Assembly: GCA_019323355.1 (NCBI GenBank)
Contig: JAHWHI010000076.1
Coordinates: 1-10,265, forward strand
Source: Candidatus Woesearchaeota archaeon
GTDB lineage: Archaea > Nanobdellota > Nanobdellia > Woesearchaeales > WJKV01
Direction: 5' to 3'
DNA: 10,265 nt
Positions 1-5,604 of the stretch are shown here, piece by piece. Position 1 is the first letter of the stretch. Each line of letters starts with the position of its first letter. Position numbers and translations under genes: made by a program. A model generated the notes under the pieces. That model worked only from the letters and a program-made list of their open reading frames with translations. It searched no databases and had not been told where the DNA came from.

Positions 1-11
1 AAACACAAACG

Positions 12-20
12 TTTATATAT
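12..20 (+). promoter_or_regulatory. TATA box of the DHH-lipoprotein operon
   Basis: TTTATATAT preceded by AAACG lies about 42 bases before the ATG at 58. Using the usual archaeal spacing of about 26 bases from TATA centre to transcription start, the mRNA would begin near 42 and carry a leader of about 15 bases containing a Shine-Dalgarno site. The 14-base block AAACGTTTATATAT (7-20) recurs exactly at 7700-7713. Confidence 0.8.
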
Positions 21-45
21 CTTTGACAACCTCTTTTGGGTTGAA

Positions 46-53
46 GGGAGGGA
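46..53 (+). promoter_or_regulatory. Ribosome binding site of the DHH gene
   Basis: GGGAGGGAT ends about 4-5 bases before the ATG at 58 and matches most of the archaeal Shine-Dalgarno consensus GGAGGTGAT. It supports the ATG at 58 as the start. Confidence 0.75.
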
Positions 54-57
54 TGTT

Positions 58-1089
58 ATGTTAAAGAGGCTGTTAGAGCTAGTCAAAGGGAAGAATGTAT
101 TTCTAGGGACACATTGGGATGCAGATGGAATCACATCTGGCGCCATGGTCTACCATATCATAAAGAACCATGCAAAGTCTATCCGGACAATCAGCAAGGG
201 CCATGTCTTCCGCATTGAGAAGAAAGATGTTCCAGAGGATGCAGAAATAGTAATATGCACAGACATCCATCCAGCAGCTGACATTGAACAGCCAGTCATC
301 TACATAGACCACCACCCTGTGCAGGAGGACGAGATTGATGACGATTCTAATCTTAAAGAAGATTTTTTGATGAAAATATATGATCCAGAAGCGCAGTCAT
401 GCTCTCTTGTTGTCTGGGAAAATCTTCTCAAGGAAACAGACGATCCATATTTCATATTTCTCACACTGCTCGGTTATTTCGGAGATGGTGGAGATAATGA
501 AAATCTCCCAGTCGAGCTCCAGATGAGAGCAATGAACTTAATTCCAGAACTCATGGTAAAGAGAAATTCATTCTATTCAGACAAGCCATATCTCGAGATA
601 GAAAAGTACGTCTCAAAACTCAACACAGGAAAACGTATGCACTGGTCAGGCGAAGTTCCTTTAGTTCTTTTCACAAGCATTGATTCGATTGAACCTTTTA
701 TCTACGGATTGCATCCGCTCGCAATAGAGCTTGAGAACTACCGTCTTAAATTGCGAGATTTCTACAAGATGCCTGTCAAAGTCAATTCACTGCCGCATTT
801 AGATTTTATCAAAATAGATTGTGACAAGAACATTCAAGGGGTACTGTGTGCAAAACATCTGAAAAGCAAACCTATAATTACATTCAACAGATACAACGGA
901 ACAATTATGGGTTCTATGCGCGTGCCTGACAAGCTGGATTTTGATGCAGGAGCATACCTCGAATCTTTCAAGGGAGAAATTCCGGGATATGTTGGAGGCG
1001 GCCACGAAAAAGCAGGCGGTATGTCATTTCCTGTCGAGCATTTTGATGATTTCTTAGAATTATTAGAGAAGAACACTGGTGAAGAGTAA
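58..1089 (+). CDS. DHH/DHHA1 family phosphoesterase (RecJ/NrnA-like)
   Basis: A 343-residue cytoplasmic protein with the motifs of the DHH superfamily. Motif I is HWDADG (residues 19-24), motif II is CTDIHP with D69, motif III is DHH at 84-86, and a GDGGDN segment (142-147) fits motif IV. The C-terminal GGGHEKAGG (313-321) is the DHHA1 substrate-binding signature. Members are Mn-dependent enzymes that cleave short RNA or single-stranded DNA from an end, or hydrolyse cyclic dinucleotides. The length suits a compact NrnA/archaeal RecJ-like enzyme rather than long bacterial RecJ. The metal-binding Asp/His set looks complete, so it is probably active. Which substrate it uses (nanoRNA, ssDNA or a dinucleotide) cannot be read from the sequence. 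The start is supported by the upstream Shine-Dalgarno site. Its stop overlaps the next ATG by one base, implying co-translation with the lipoprotein gene. Confidence 0.92.
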   Translation: MLKRLLELVKGKNVFLGTHWDADGITSGAMVYHIIKNHAKSIRTISKGHVFRIEKKDVPEDAEIVICTDIHPAADIEQPVIYIDHHPVQEDEIDDDSNLKEDFLMKIYDPEAQSCSLVVWENLLKETDDPYFIFLTLLGYFGDGGDNENLPVELQMRAMNLIPELMVKRNSFYSDKPYLEIEKYVSKLNTGKRMHWSGEVPLVLFTSIDSIEPFIYGLHPLAIELENYRLKLRDFYKMPVKVNSLPHLDFIKIDCDKNIQGVLCAKHLKSKPIITFNRYNGTIMGSMRVPDKLDFDAGAYLESFKGEIPGYVGGGHEKAGGMSFPVEHFDDFLELLEKNTGEE

Positions 1090-1787
1090 TGAAGAGAATT
1101 ATAATCCTATTTTTTCTGCTTATCATCATAACAAGCTGTTCGAACAAACTAGAACAGGACCTGACAGGCATAACAGGAAATGCGATCATAGAGCAGGAAC
1201 CGGATATAAAACCGAATGCAATAGAAGAACAAAAAGCAGAAACAACAGTCGAAGAACAAACATATATTCCTGTCGAAGATCTAATCGAAGAAGATAGTAC
1301 ATGTTATACATCAAGCGACTGTGATAATTATTGCCTGTTCAGTGAATGTCAGGATGAAAAACCAAAATATCCAGTTCTTGAAGAAGTAAGATTATATGAT
1401 GCAAGGACCAACAACCAGGTAAGAAAGAATGAGGACGGATTTTATATCTTGACAAATGGCGAGCTTTATTACATCATCGCAAAAGCAGATAATAAAAGAA
1501 ATGCTTTCACAATAATTGCTGAGAGCGACAAGCATTTCGGCTCCAAAGGTTTGAACGAGAACAACAGGAGAGATTTCAGAAATAAACCCAGAGAAGCTGT
1601 CTACACTTCAAATGATATATATGAAGTAAGGATCTCAAACTATGAGTCAACACACGAATACCCGTTCTTCTTCAATGTACTTGCATCACCAAGAGATAAA
1701 TTCGATATCCGATTTTATATTGAAGATTTCAAAGATAACACATTGACAACACAAGAATTTGAATTTCCAATTTTTATTGTTTCTTAA
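1089..1787 (+). CDS. Small exported lipoprotein-like protein, function unknown
   Basis: A 232-residue protein. Residues 1-16 form a short basic start (MKR) and a hydrophobic stretch ending in I-T-S-C17, which fits the lipobox [LVI][ASTVI][GAS]C, so it is probably lipid-anchored outside the cell. Residues 25-70 are an acidic, Glu/Thr-rich linker. Four cysteines at 72, 78, 82 and 87 (spacing C-x5-C-x3-C-x4-C) suggest two disulphides. Residues 95-232 alternate hydrophobic and polar residues and look beta-rich, possibly an Ig-like fold. No family is recognised. The ATG shares its A with the TAA of the DHH gene (TAATG), so translation is coupled. The 3' end overlaps the convergent minus-strand gene by four bases. 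A T-rich stretch at 1769-1784 inside the coding end may serve as its terminator. Confidence 0.85.
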   Translation: MKRIIILFFLLIIITSCSNKLEQDLTGITGNAIIEQEPDIKPNAIEEQKAETTVEEQTYIPVEDLIEEDSTCYTSSDCDNYCLFSECQDEKPKYPVLEEVRLYDARTNNQVRKNEDGFYILTNGELYYIIAKADNKRNAFTIIAESDKHFGSKGLNENNRRDFRNKPREAVYTSNDIYEVRISNYESTHEYPFFFNVLASPRDKFDIRFYIEDFKDNTLTTQEFEFPIFIVS

Positions 1788-2296
1788 TCCTCAACAACAA
1801 CCTCAGCAGAGATTATCTTCATACTTTTAGGATCAAAAACCATGAACTCAGAAGGAGTCTCATTCTCCAGAGCGCAAAGTGTGGCCAGCCTCTCCAGTTT
1901 GTGCATGTCAAGGATCGCAGCTTCTGGATACTCATTTTTCAGCATCTTTTCAACAATTTCGATTGCTTCGACCTTATCAGGCACTCTTTCTTTGATATGC
2001 TTGATCCTGAAGACACGGCCCTCGAACATTTTCTCAAATATTTCATTCTCGATCTGGATCACTTCTTTCCTTGACTGCGGGCTTTTCTTGTTAACTTCGA
2101 TTATCTTTTGTTTTGCATAGCTATCAACAACAGCCTTGATCTTCTCTACATCCTTCTTGTCTAATTCAAGTATAGACATCCAGTTCCCGCGCACAGGAGA
2201 ATTAAGAAAAGTGACTGCGACTTTCTGGTCAGTCACAAACTCTTCAGCCTCTCGAGGATATTCTTTCTCAAGAGCCTCGAATTTCACAGATTTCAT
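1784..2296 (-). CDS. Uncharacterised 170-residue protein
   Basis: A soluble, charged alpha/beta protein with no signal peptide, membrane segment or cysteine cluster (a single Cys at 141). I do not recognise a family. The N-terminal 45 residues contain a possible beta-strand segment (KVAVTFLNSP, 25-34). Residues 46-92 are Lys/Glu-rich helix, residues 93-125 contain RVFRIKHIKERVP and another helix, and the last part ends in strand-like IISAEVVVED. The ATG at 2296 is preferred because a TATA box lies 26-27 bases upstream, which predicts a leaderless or nearly leaderless mRNA, and there is no Shine-Dalgarno site. A perfect 6+2+6 inverted repeat directly before the ATG may be an operator. Its stop codon is in the TTAA shared with the convergent lipoprotein gene. 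Confidence 0.8.
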   Translation of the reverse strand: MKSVKFEALEKEYPREAEEFVTDQKVAVTFLNSPVRGNWMSILELDKKDVEKIKAVVDSYAKQKIIEVNKKSPQSRKEVIQIENEIFEKMFEGRVFRIKHIKERVPDKVEAIEIVEKMLKNEYPEAAILDMHKLERLATLCALENETPSEFMVFDPKSMKIISAEVVVED

Positions 2297-2310
2297 GGCT
2301 TTAAAAAGCC
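2297..2310. repeat. Inverted repeat abutting the start codon of the minus-strand gene
   Basis: GGCTTT-AA-AAAGCC is a perfect 6-base inverted repeat with a 2-base centre. It ends exactly where the ATG of the 170-residue gene begins and sits between its TATA box and start, across the predicted transcription start. This position suits a repressor operator. A loop of two bases is too tight for a stable RNA hairpin at full stem length, so a DNA site is more likely than an RNA structure. Confidence 0.5.
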
Positions 2311-2318
2311 AATCTTGC

Positions 2319-2326
2319 TTTATAAA
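2319..2326 (-). promoter_or_regulatory. TATA box of the 170-residue minus-strand gene
   Basis: TTTATAAA, centred 26-27 bases from the A of the ATG at 2296, is at the classic archaeal spacing from TATA to transcription start. The predicted mRNA therefore starts at or next to the start codon (leaderless). Confidence 0.65.
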
Positions 2327-2363
2327 TCTATCTGAAAGTACAATATAAAAAGCGCCCGTAAAC

Positions 2364-2371
2364 TTTAAATA
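2364..2371 (+). promoter_or_regulatory. Possible TATA box of the 36-residue small gene
   Basis: TTTAAATA preceded by AAAC, centred about 33 bases before the ATG at 2400. This would give a leader of only about 6 bases, beginning near GGGGAAA. It is weaker than the TTTATATAT boxes elsewhere in the window. Confidence 0.4.
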
Positions 2372-2399
2372 TCGTTGTCACTTCTCTGAAGTGGGGAAA

Positions 2400-2510
2400 A
2401 TGATTAAAAGAAGCAAAAATAATCCTACATATTTTGCAGAGATTGCCAAGCCTGACGAGACAGAAGATAAGAAGTGGAAAAAGACAAAGGATTGGAAACC
2501 GCTTCTATGA
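2400..2510 (+). CDS. Small 36-residue basic protein (candidate)
   Basis: An ATG-to-TGA reading frame of 36 codons beginning MIKRSKNNPTYF and ending DWKPLL. It is rich in Lys, has two Trp and one segment DETEDKKWKKTKDW of mixed charge. It has no cysteines or membrane segment. Support comes from a TATA-like box at proper distance, GTGGGG four bases before the ATG, and its fit into the gap between two promoters without overlapping either flanking gene. The start context GGGGAAAATG is the same as that of the TPR gene at 5353. No family is recognised. It is short enough to arise by chance, so confidence is moderate. It could be a small nucleic-acid-binding or regulatory protein, but nothing in the sequence proves a function. 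Confidence 0.5.
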   Translation: MIKRSKNNPTYFAEIAKPDETEDKKWKKTKDWKPLL

Positions 2511-2549
2511 ATCACACTATAAATCTCTGAAGTTCATGGGGGAGCAACA

Positions 2550-2558
2550 TTTATATAT
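2550..2558 (+). promoter_or_regulatory. TATA box of the nucleotidyltransferase operon
   Basis: TTTATATAT centred 27 bases before the ATG at 2581. There is no Shine-Dalgarno sequence between box and start (AGTTCTAGTCA directly precedes ATG), so the transcript is predicted to be leaderless. Confidence 0.75.
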
Positions 2559-2580
2559 CTAGTTTATTTAGTTCTAGTCA

Positions 2581-4365
2581 ATGGTAGAGAAAAAAGAGGG
2601 GGACGTTCCAAAGATTTCTCCAGAGGCAAAGAAGAAGCTTGAAGATATAAGGAAAAAACTGGACACTTTCAAGAAACAGGTTCTTGCAAAATTTTCAGAG
2701 TATATCATGTGCATCGGTCTGCTTCCACCTTCTGAAGAGGACCGTGAGAAAAAAGAGATTAATGTTATTGTTCTTGTAAATGATACTGACAGCAAGAAGA
2801 TGTCAAAGATGGAGCTGAAACAGAAACTCTCTGTCATCATCGAGCGTCTGGGAAAAGAAGTAGATCCAAACCTAAATCCAAACACTGTTATCCTGACAGA
2901 ATTGTGGGAAGACTGCTATGACGGAAGATACCAATTATTAGATGGTCTTGCAATGTCAGCGCCGGTCTATGATAAAGGAACTTTAGGTGCGCTAAAGATA
3001 ACTTCTCTGCACAGGTCAATGGTTATGAAAAAGTTCGAGAAATATATTGTCACATATATCCTATGGGGTTCTATTGCTCGGGGAGATGCGCATCCGGATT
3101 CAGACATCGATGTTGCGATAATTGTGGATGATACAGATGTCAAGAGGATGACACGCACTGAATTAAAAGACAAATTACGATCAATCATCATAAGCATGGG
3201 ACTAGAAGCAGGAGAGATGACAGGGATAAGAAACAAGCTGAACATCAACACTTATATCCTCACCGAATTCTGGGAGCTGACACGGGAAGCTAATCCAGTC
3301 ATCTTCACTTTGCTTAGAGACGGAGTTCCGTTATATGATAGAGGCGTATTCATGCCCTGGAAGCATCTCCTGAAGATGGGACGCATAACACCGTCACCAG
3401 AAGCTATAGACATATTCAGGAGCAGCGGAGACAAGATGGTCTCAACAATCAAGAGAAAATTGATGAGCATTGCTGAAGTTGACATATATTGGTCTACCCT
3501 GAATCCGACACAGGCAGCACTCATGCTCTATGGCATAGCACCGCCAACACCAGCAGAGACAATACGTGTCATGAACGAGATATTTGTCGAAAAAGAAAAG
3601 CTTCTTGAGAAATCTTATGTTGACATAATGCGGAAGATCAGGGACTATTACAAAGGTTTAGAACATGGCGAGATCAGGGAAGTCTCTGGAAAAGAGATAG
3701 ACCAGCTTCTAGCAGACGCTGACAAATACCTGAAAAGGATCAACAGGCTGTTCGAGCAGATAAGCAAGCTCAAAGCAGAAGAAAACTTATTAGAGATTTA
3801 CAACAATACAAAAACAATCGTTAGGGACATCCTTAATGTTGAAGGTGTGAAAGAGGCAAGAGCAGAGCAGATGATGGATTTGTTCAAATCCCATATTATC
3901 GACAAAGGAAAGATCCCAGACAAATTCCTGGAGATACTGAAAGAGATATTCAATGCCAAAAAAGATTATGATGAAGGCAACCTCACCAGGACAGACATCA
4001 TGAAGATTAGAAAAGATTTCAGGCTGTTTGTCAATACGCTTGTTGAATACATGCAGAGAAAACGAGGGTACGAGCTTGAACGCTCCCGCATCCGTGTGAA
4101 GCACGGAGATAAATTTGGAGAGGTAATACTGCTCGATGATCATGCATTCATCATATATGACATTGATTCAAAAGAAAAAGAAGTGATGAAAGCTAAGATC
4201 AACAAGGATGGTTCCCTGGGAAAAGAGGAAAAGTCTAGCCTCCAGGATATGGAGCAGGCTATTGCCGGAGTCGAGATCCCTAAGAAAACCTTTATTAAGG
4301 AGCCGATATTTGAAGACCTTAGAAAGATCTTTGGCAGGAATGTCGAGATCCAGCTGAACAATTGA
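2581..4365 (+). CDS. Nucleotidyltransferase protein with tandem dead and intact NTase domains
   Basis: A 594-residue soluble protein. Residues 152-257 hold a minimal nucleotidyltransferase (Pol beta-type) domain with GSIARG (163-168) and SDIDV (174-178), giving the Gly-Ser and the two metal-binding Asp (175, 177). The third carboxylate usual in the fold is not obvious near NINTYILTEFWE (221-232). Residues 38-136 are a diverged copy: EINVIVLVNDTD aligns with SDIDVAIIVDDTD and NTVILTELWED with NTYILTEFWEL, but the GS motif is replaced by LPPSEE and both Asp are lost, so this copy should be inactive. Residues 270-500 are mostly helical and include an NPTQAALMLYG segment that might be HEPN-like, though no clean Rx4-6H motif was found. 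Residues 500-594 look like a small beta-rich tail domain. Such domains transfer nucleotides to proteins, RNA or small molecules; the target is unknown. The gene starts an operon with the small membrane protein 15 bases downstream. Confidence 0.88.
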   Translation: MVEKKEGDVPKISPEAKKKLEDIRKKLDTFKKQVLAKFSEYIMCIGLLPPSEEDREKKEINVIVLVNDTDSKKMSKMELKQKLSVIIERLGKEVDPNLNPNTVILTELWEDCYDGRYQLLDGLAMSAPVYDKGTLGALKITSLHRSMVMKKFEKYIVTYILWGSIARGDAHPDSDIDVAIIVDDTDVKRMTRTELKDKLRSIIISMGLEAGEMTGIRNKLNINTYILTEFWELTREANPVIFTLLRDGVPLYDRGVFMPWKHLLKMGRITPSPEAIDIFRSSGDKMVSTIKRKLMSIAEVDIYWSTLNPTQAALMLYGIAPPTPAETIRVMNEIFVEKEKLLEKSYVDIMRKIRDYYKGLEHGEIREVSGKEIDQLLADADKYLKRINRLFEQISKLKAEENLLEIYNNTKTIVRDILNVEGVKEARAEQMMDLFKSHIIDKGKIPDKFLEILKEIFNAKKDYDEGNLTRTDIMKIRKDFRLFVNTLVEYMQRKRGYELERSRIRVKHGDKFGEVILLDDHAFIIYDIDSKEKEVMKAKINKDGSLGKEEKSSLQDMEQAIAGVEIPKKTFIKEPIFEDLRKIFGRNVEIQLNN

Positions 4366-4380
4366 TTCTAGAGCTGATAG

Positions 4381-4608
4381 ATGCGTTGGAACATGGAAGA
4401 GAAACGCAGGCCAGGATTGTATGATTTTTTGTCATGGAAAGAGAAGCTTCTGCTCTATGCTGCAATTGCAACTATTGCAGTCGGATCTACAGCATTATCA
4501 GTATGGCTTGTTGAAGGAGGGTTCACTCTAGAATCCCGGCTTGGGCATGGTAGGATGACTCCAGCAAAAAAAGAAAGGATGTATAAAGAATGGCATAGTT
4601 ATAGATGA
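4381..4608 (+). CDS. Small single-pass membrane protein
   Basis: A 75-residue protein with one hydrophobic segment at about residues 23-44 (LLLYAAIATIAVG onward to VWLV). It is flanked by a charged N-terminus (EEKRRPGLYDFLSWKEK) and a basic C-terminus (KKERMYKEWHSYR). No family is recognised. An in-frame TAG lies directly before the ATG at 4381, so translation starts there or at the second Met codon at 4393. GAGCTGAT just upstream resembles a weak Shine-Dalgarno site and favours 4381. It lies 15 bases after the nucleotidyltransferase gene with no promoter of its own, so the two are probably co-transcribed. It could anchor or partner the NTase at the membrane, which is inference from position only. 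Its stop is one base from the stop of the convergent TPR gene. Confidence 0.75.
   Translation: MRWNMEEKRRPGLYDFLSWKEKLLLYAAIATIAVGSTALSVWLVEGGFTLESRLGHGRMTPAKKERMYKEWHSYR
4566..4578 (-). terminator. U-tract terminator candidate for the TPR gene
   Basis: Read on the minus strand this is CCTTTCTTTTTTT, about 35-45 bases past the TPR stop codon and inside the opposing membrane-protein gene. Archaeal termination commonly uses such U-tracts without a hairpin. Confidence 0.4.
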
Positions 4609-4609
4609 T

Positions 4610-5353
4610 TCATATCCCAAGATCTTCTACAGAATTTATATTTTTGATAGCTTCTTGTTCTTTCTGTGTTATTGCTTTCTTAGGTCTTATGAAATATCTT
4701 TCAAGATCCTCTGGAGAATCACAAGGCCTGTATTTGTCAGAGATATACTCATGCATCTTTCGCAGATATTTTTTCTCTGTGCTTTGGAAGCGGAATATGA
4801 AGCGTGGTATCCTCTTGAATTTTCTAAGTGTTTGTTCGATAATGGTTGTAGGTAGTTTATACAAGGTTGTTATGTAAAAAAGGGCTTCAAACTTTTCATC
4901 TTCATCTGTAGTGTTTACAACTGCCTGTTTAAACACTCTATAAGCTTCATTGTGCTTTCCATCAATCCTTAGCTTTAACCCATCCAGAACAATACTCTGG
5001 AAAGAGGTAAGGGTCCTGCCTCTCTTGTGTTCGATTTCTGTGTAACGTGTATACGCTTCAAGATAAGCATCAATATCTTCATCTTCAAAAGAAAGCCTAG
5101 AAGCAACAGATCTTCGTACTTCAACAAGCTCCAGAAGAGCCTCCTGGGTTCGTCCTCTTGTATCTAGCAGCAAGGCAAGGCCGATCCGAGCGCGAGAATT
5201 CTCAGGCTCTCTCTCCTTTATAAAGGTGTAAAGAGCTTCAGCATAATCACGTTGCCTGCATTCCAGACAAAGCCCAGCCCGTTCTAGAAGAGCATTAGAG
5301 GGCAATTCTGCTGAATCTGCCAATAGTTGCTGAATATCTCTATTTACAATCAT
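4610..5353 (-). CDS. TPR-repeat protein
   Basis: A 247-residue soluble protein, nearly all helical, with tetratricopeptide-like repeats. The first (about residues 19-52) contains GLCLECRQRDYAEALYTFIK, the second (53-86) ARIGLALLLDTRGRTQEALL, and the third (118-150) LDGLKLRIDGKHNEAYRVF. Each has the small/large residue spacing and the Y/N-x-EA signature between helices A and B. Residues 150-207 continue as helices, and the C-terminal 40 residues are charged (DLERYFIRPKKAITQKEQ). TPR arrays are protein-binding scaffolds; the partner is unknown. There is no signal peptide or membrane segment, so it is cytoplasmic. The start at 5353 is supported by CGGGGAAA just upstream and a TATA box 34 bases before the ATG. 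It converges on the membrane-protein gene with a one-base gap and is divergent from the 673-residue gene. Confidence 0.85.
   Translation of the reverse strand: MIVNRDIQQLLADSAELPSNALLERAGLCLECRQRDYAEALYTFIKEREPENSRARIGLALLLDTRGRTQEALLELVEVRRSVASRLSFEDEDIDAYLEAYTRYTEIEHKRGRTLTSFQSIVLDGLKLRIDGKHNEAYRVFKQAVVNTTDEDEKFEALFYITTLYKLPTTIIEQTLRKFKRIPRFIFRFQSTEKKYLRKMHEYISDKYRPCDSPEDLERYFIRPKKAITQKEQEAIKNINSVEDLGI
4635..4668 (+). terminator. T-rich terminator candidate for the NTase operon
   Basis: AATTTATATTTTTGATAGC followed by CTTCTTGTTCTTTCTG begins about 27 bases past the stop of the membrane-protein gene, inside the antisense strand of the TPR gene. A transcript ending here would be complementary to the 3' end of the TPR mRNA. 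Confidence 0.35.
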
Positions 5354-5381
5354 TTTCCCCCGATTGAAGACGAACTTTTCG

Positions 5382-5391
5382 AATATATAAA
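5382..5391 (-). promoter_or_regulatory. TATA box of the TPR gene
   Basis: On the minus strand this reads TTTATATATT, centred about 34 bases before the ATG at 5353. The predicted leader is about 7-8 bases, starting around GGGGAAA. Confidence 0.65.
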
Positions 5392-5472
5392 TATGCCGGT
5401 TTTAAACGGAGGTTATTTATAAATAAAATAAGCCTTTTTCTGCCTTATTTGGCAAATCAGAGGCGTTTTTGG

Positions 5473-5481
5473 ACATATAAA
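5473..5481 (+). promoter_or_regulatory. Possible upstream TATA box
   Basis: ACATATAAA, followed 3 bases later by TAGCCCCCATGCATAC (5485-5500). Transcription from here would start near 5504, just before the two stem-loops. The downstream block resembles the one following the main promoter (TAGCTCCATGATAC, 5551-5564). Confidence 0.35.
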
Positions 5482-5510
5482 CACTAGCCCCCATGCATAC
5501 GGCTGATGTC

Positions 5511-5544
5511 GTCACCGCAAGGTGATAAGAAAAGCGAAAGCTTT
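5511..5544 (+). ncRNA. Tandem GNRA stem-loops, candidate small RNA or leader element
   Basis: GTCACC-GCAA-GGTGAT (5511-5526, six pairs including one G-U) is followed after AAGA by AAAGC-GAAA-GCTTT (5531-5544, five pairs). Both loops are GNRA tetraloops, which are strongly preferred in structured RNA. A TATA-like box at 5473-5481 is correctly placed to start transcription just ahead of them. Against an RNA role, the second stem overlaps the main TATA box of the 673-residue gene and could simply be its upstream recognition element (GAAAGC before TTTATATAT). Confidence 0.3.
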
Positions 5545-5550
5545 ATATAT
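5542..5550 (+). promoter_or_regulatory. TATA box of the 673-residue gene
   Basis: TTTATATAT preceded by the purine-rich GCGAAAGC, a good BRE/TATA combination, centred 59 bases before the ATG. The predicted start near 5573 gives a leader of about 32 bases, long by the standards of this window. Confidence 0.75.
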
Positions 5551-5590
5551 TAGCTCCATGATACTACTATCTAGAAATAAAACCGTGATA

Positions 5591-5595
5591 GAGGT
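5591..5595 (+). promoter_or_regulatory. Ribosome binding site of the 673-residue gene
   Basis: GAGGT lies 9 bases before the ATG at 5605 and pairs with ACCTC of the 16S 3' end, supporting that start. Confidence 0.6.
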
Positions 5596-5604
5596 ACGCT
5601 AAAA

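Larger units (their letters stand above)
5354..5604. other. Divergent intergenic region with several TATA boxes and stem-loops
   Basis: This 251-base gap separates the divergent TPR and 673-residue genes, which is long for such a packed window. It holds the TPR promoter, a second A/T box TTTATAAATA (5416-5425), a TGCC-TTATTT-GGCA inverted repeat (5441-5454), a T-run (5466-5470), another TATA-like box (5473-5481), two GNRA-type stem-loops (5511-5544), and the promoter and ribosome binding site of the 673-residue gene. No credible ORF was seen. It may encode a small RNA or be a complex regulatory region. Confidence 0.6.

Noticed and set aside
1842..2120. Plus-strand ORF antisense to the 170-residue gene
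   Set aside because: It is a Ser/Phe/Ile-rich shadow of the minus-strand gene, with no promoter or ribosome binding site.
3790..4143. Minus-strand ORF of 117 codons inside the NTase gene
   Set aside because: The sense frame has clear domain content; the antisense frame has no promoter and an implausible composition.
2581..4608. Classic MNT-HEPN toxin-antitoxin pair
   Set aside because: The HEPN Rx4-6H motif was not found (the nearest is R354 and H362, seven residues between), the NTase protein is much longer than MNT antitoxins, and the second gene is a membrane protein.
4605..4877. Plus-strand ORFs opposite the TPR gene
   Set aside because: They are shadows of the TPR coding sequence. The T-rich start is better explained as a terminator.
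5501..5530. Box C/D guide RNA (TGATG and CTGA elements)
   Set aside because: Complete C, D', C' and D boxes in the right order and spacing are missing.
5501..5550. Hammerhead ribozyme-like pattern (CTGATG, a stem-loop, then GAAA and a second stem-loop)
   Set aside because: The conserved core should read CTGATGA but reads CTGATGT, and the flanks that would form stem I do not pair.
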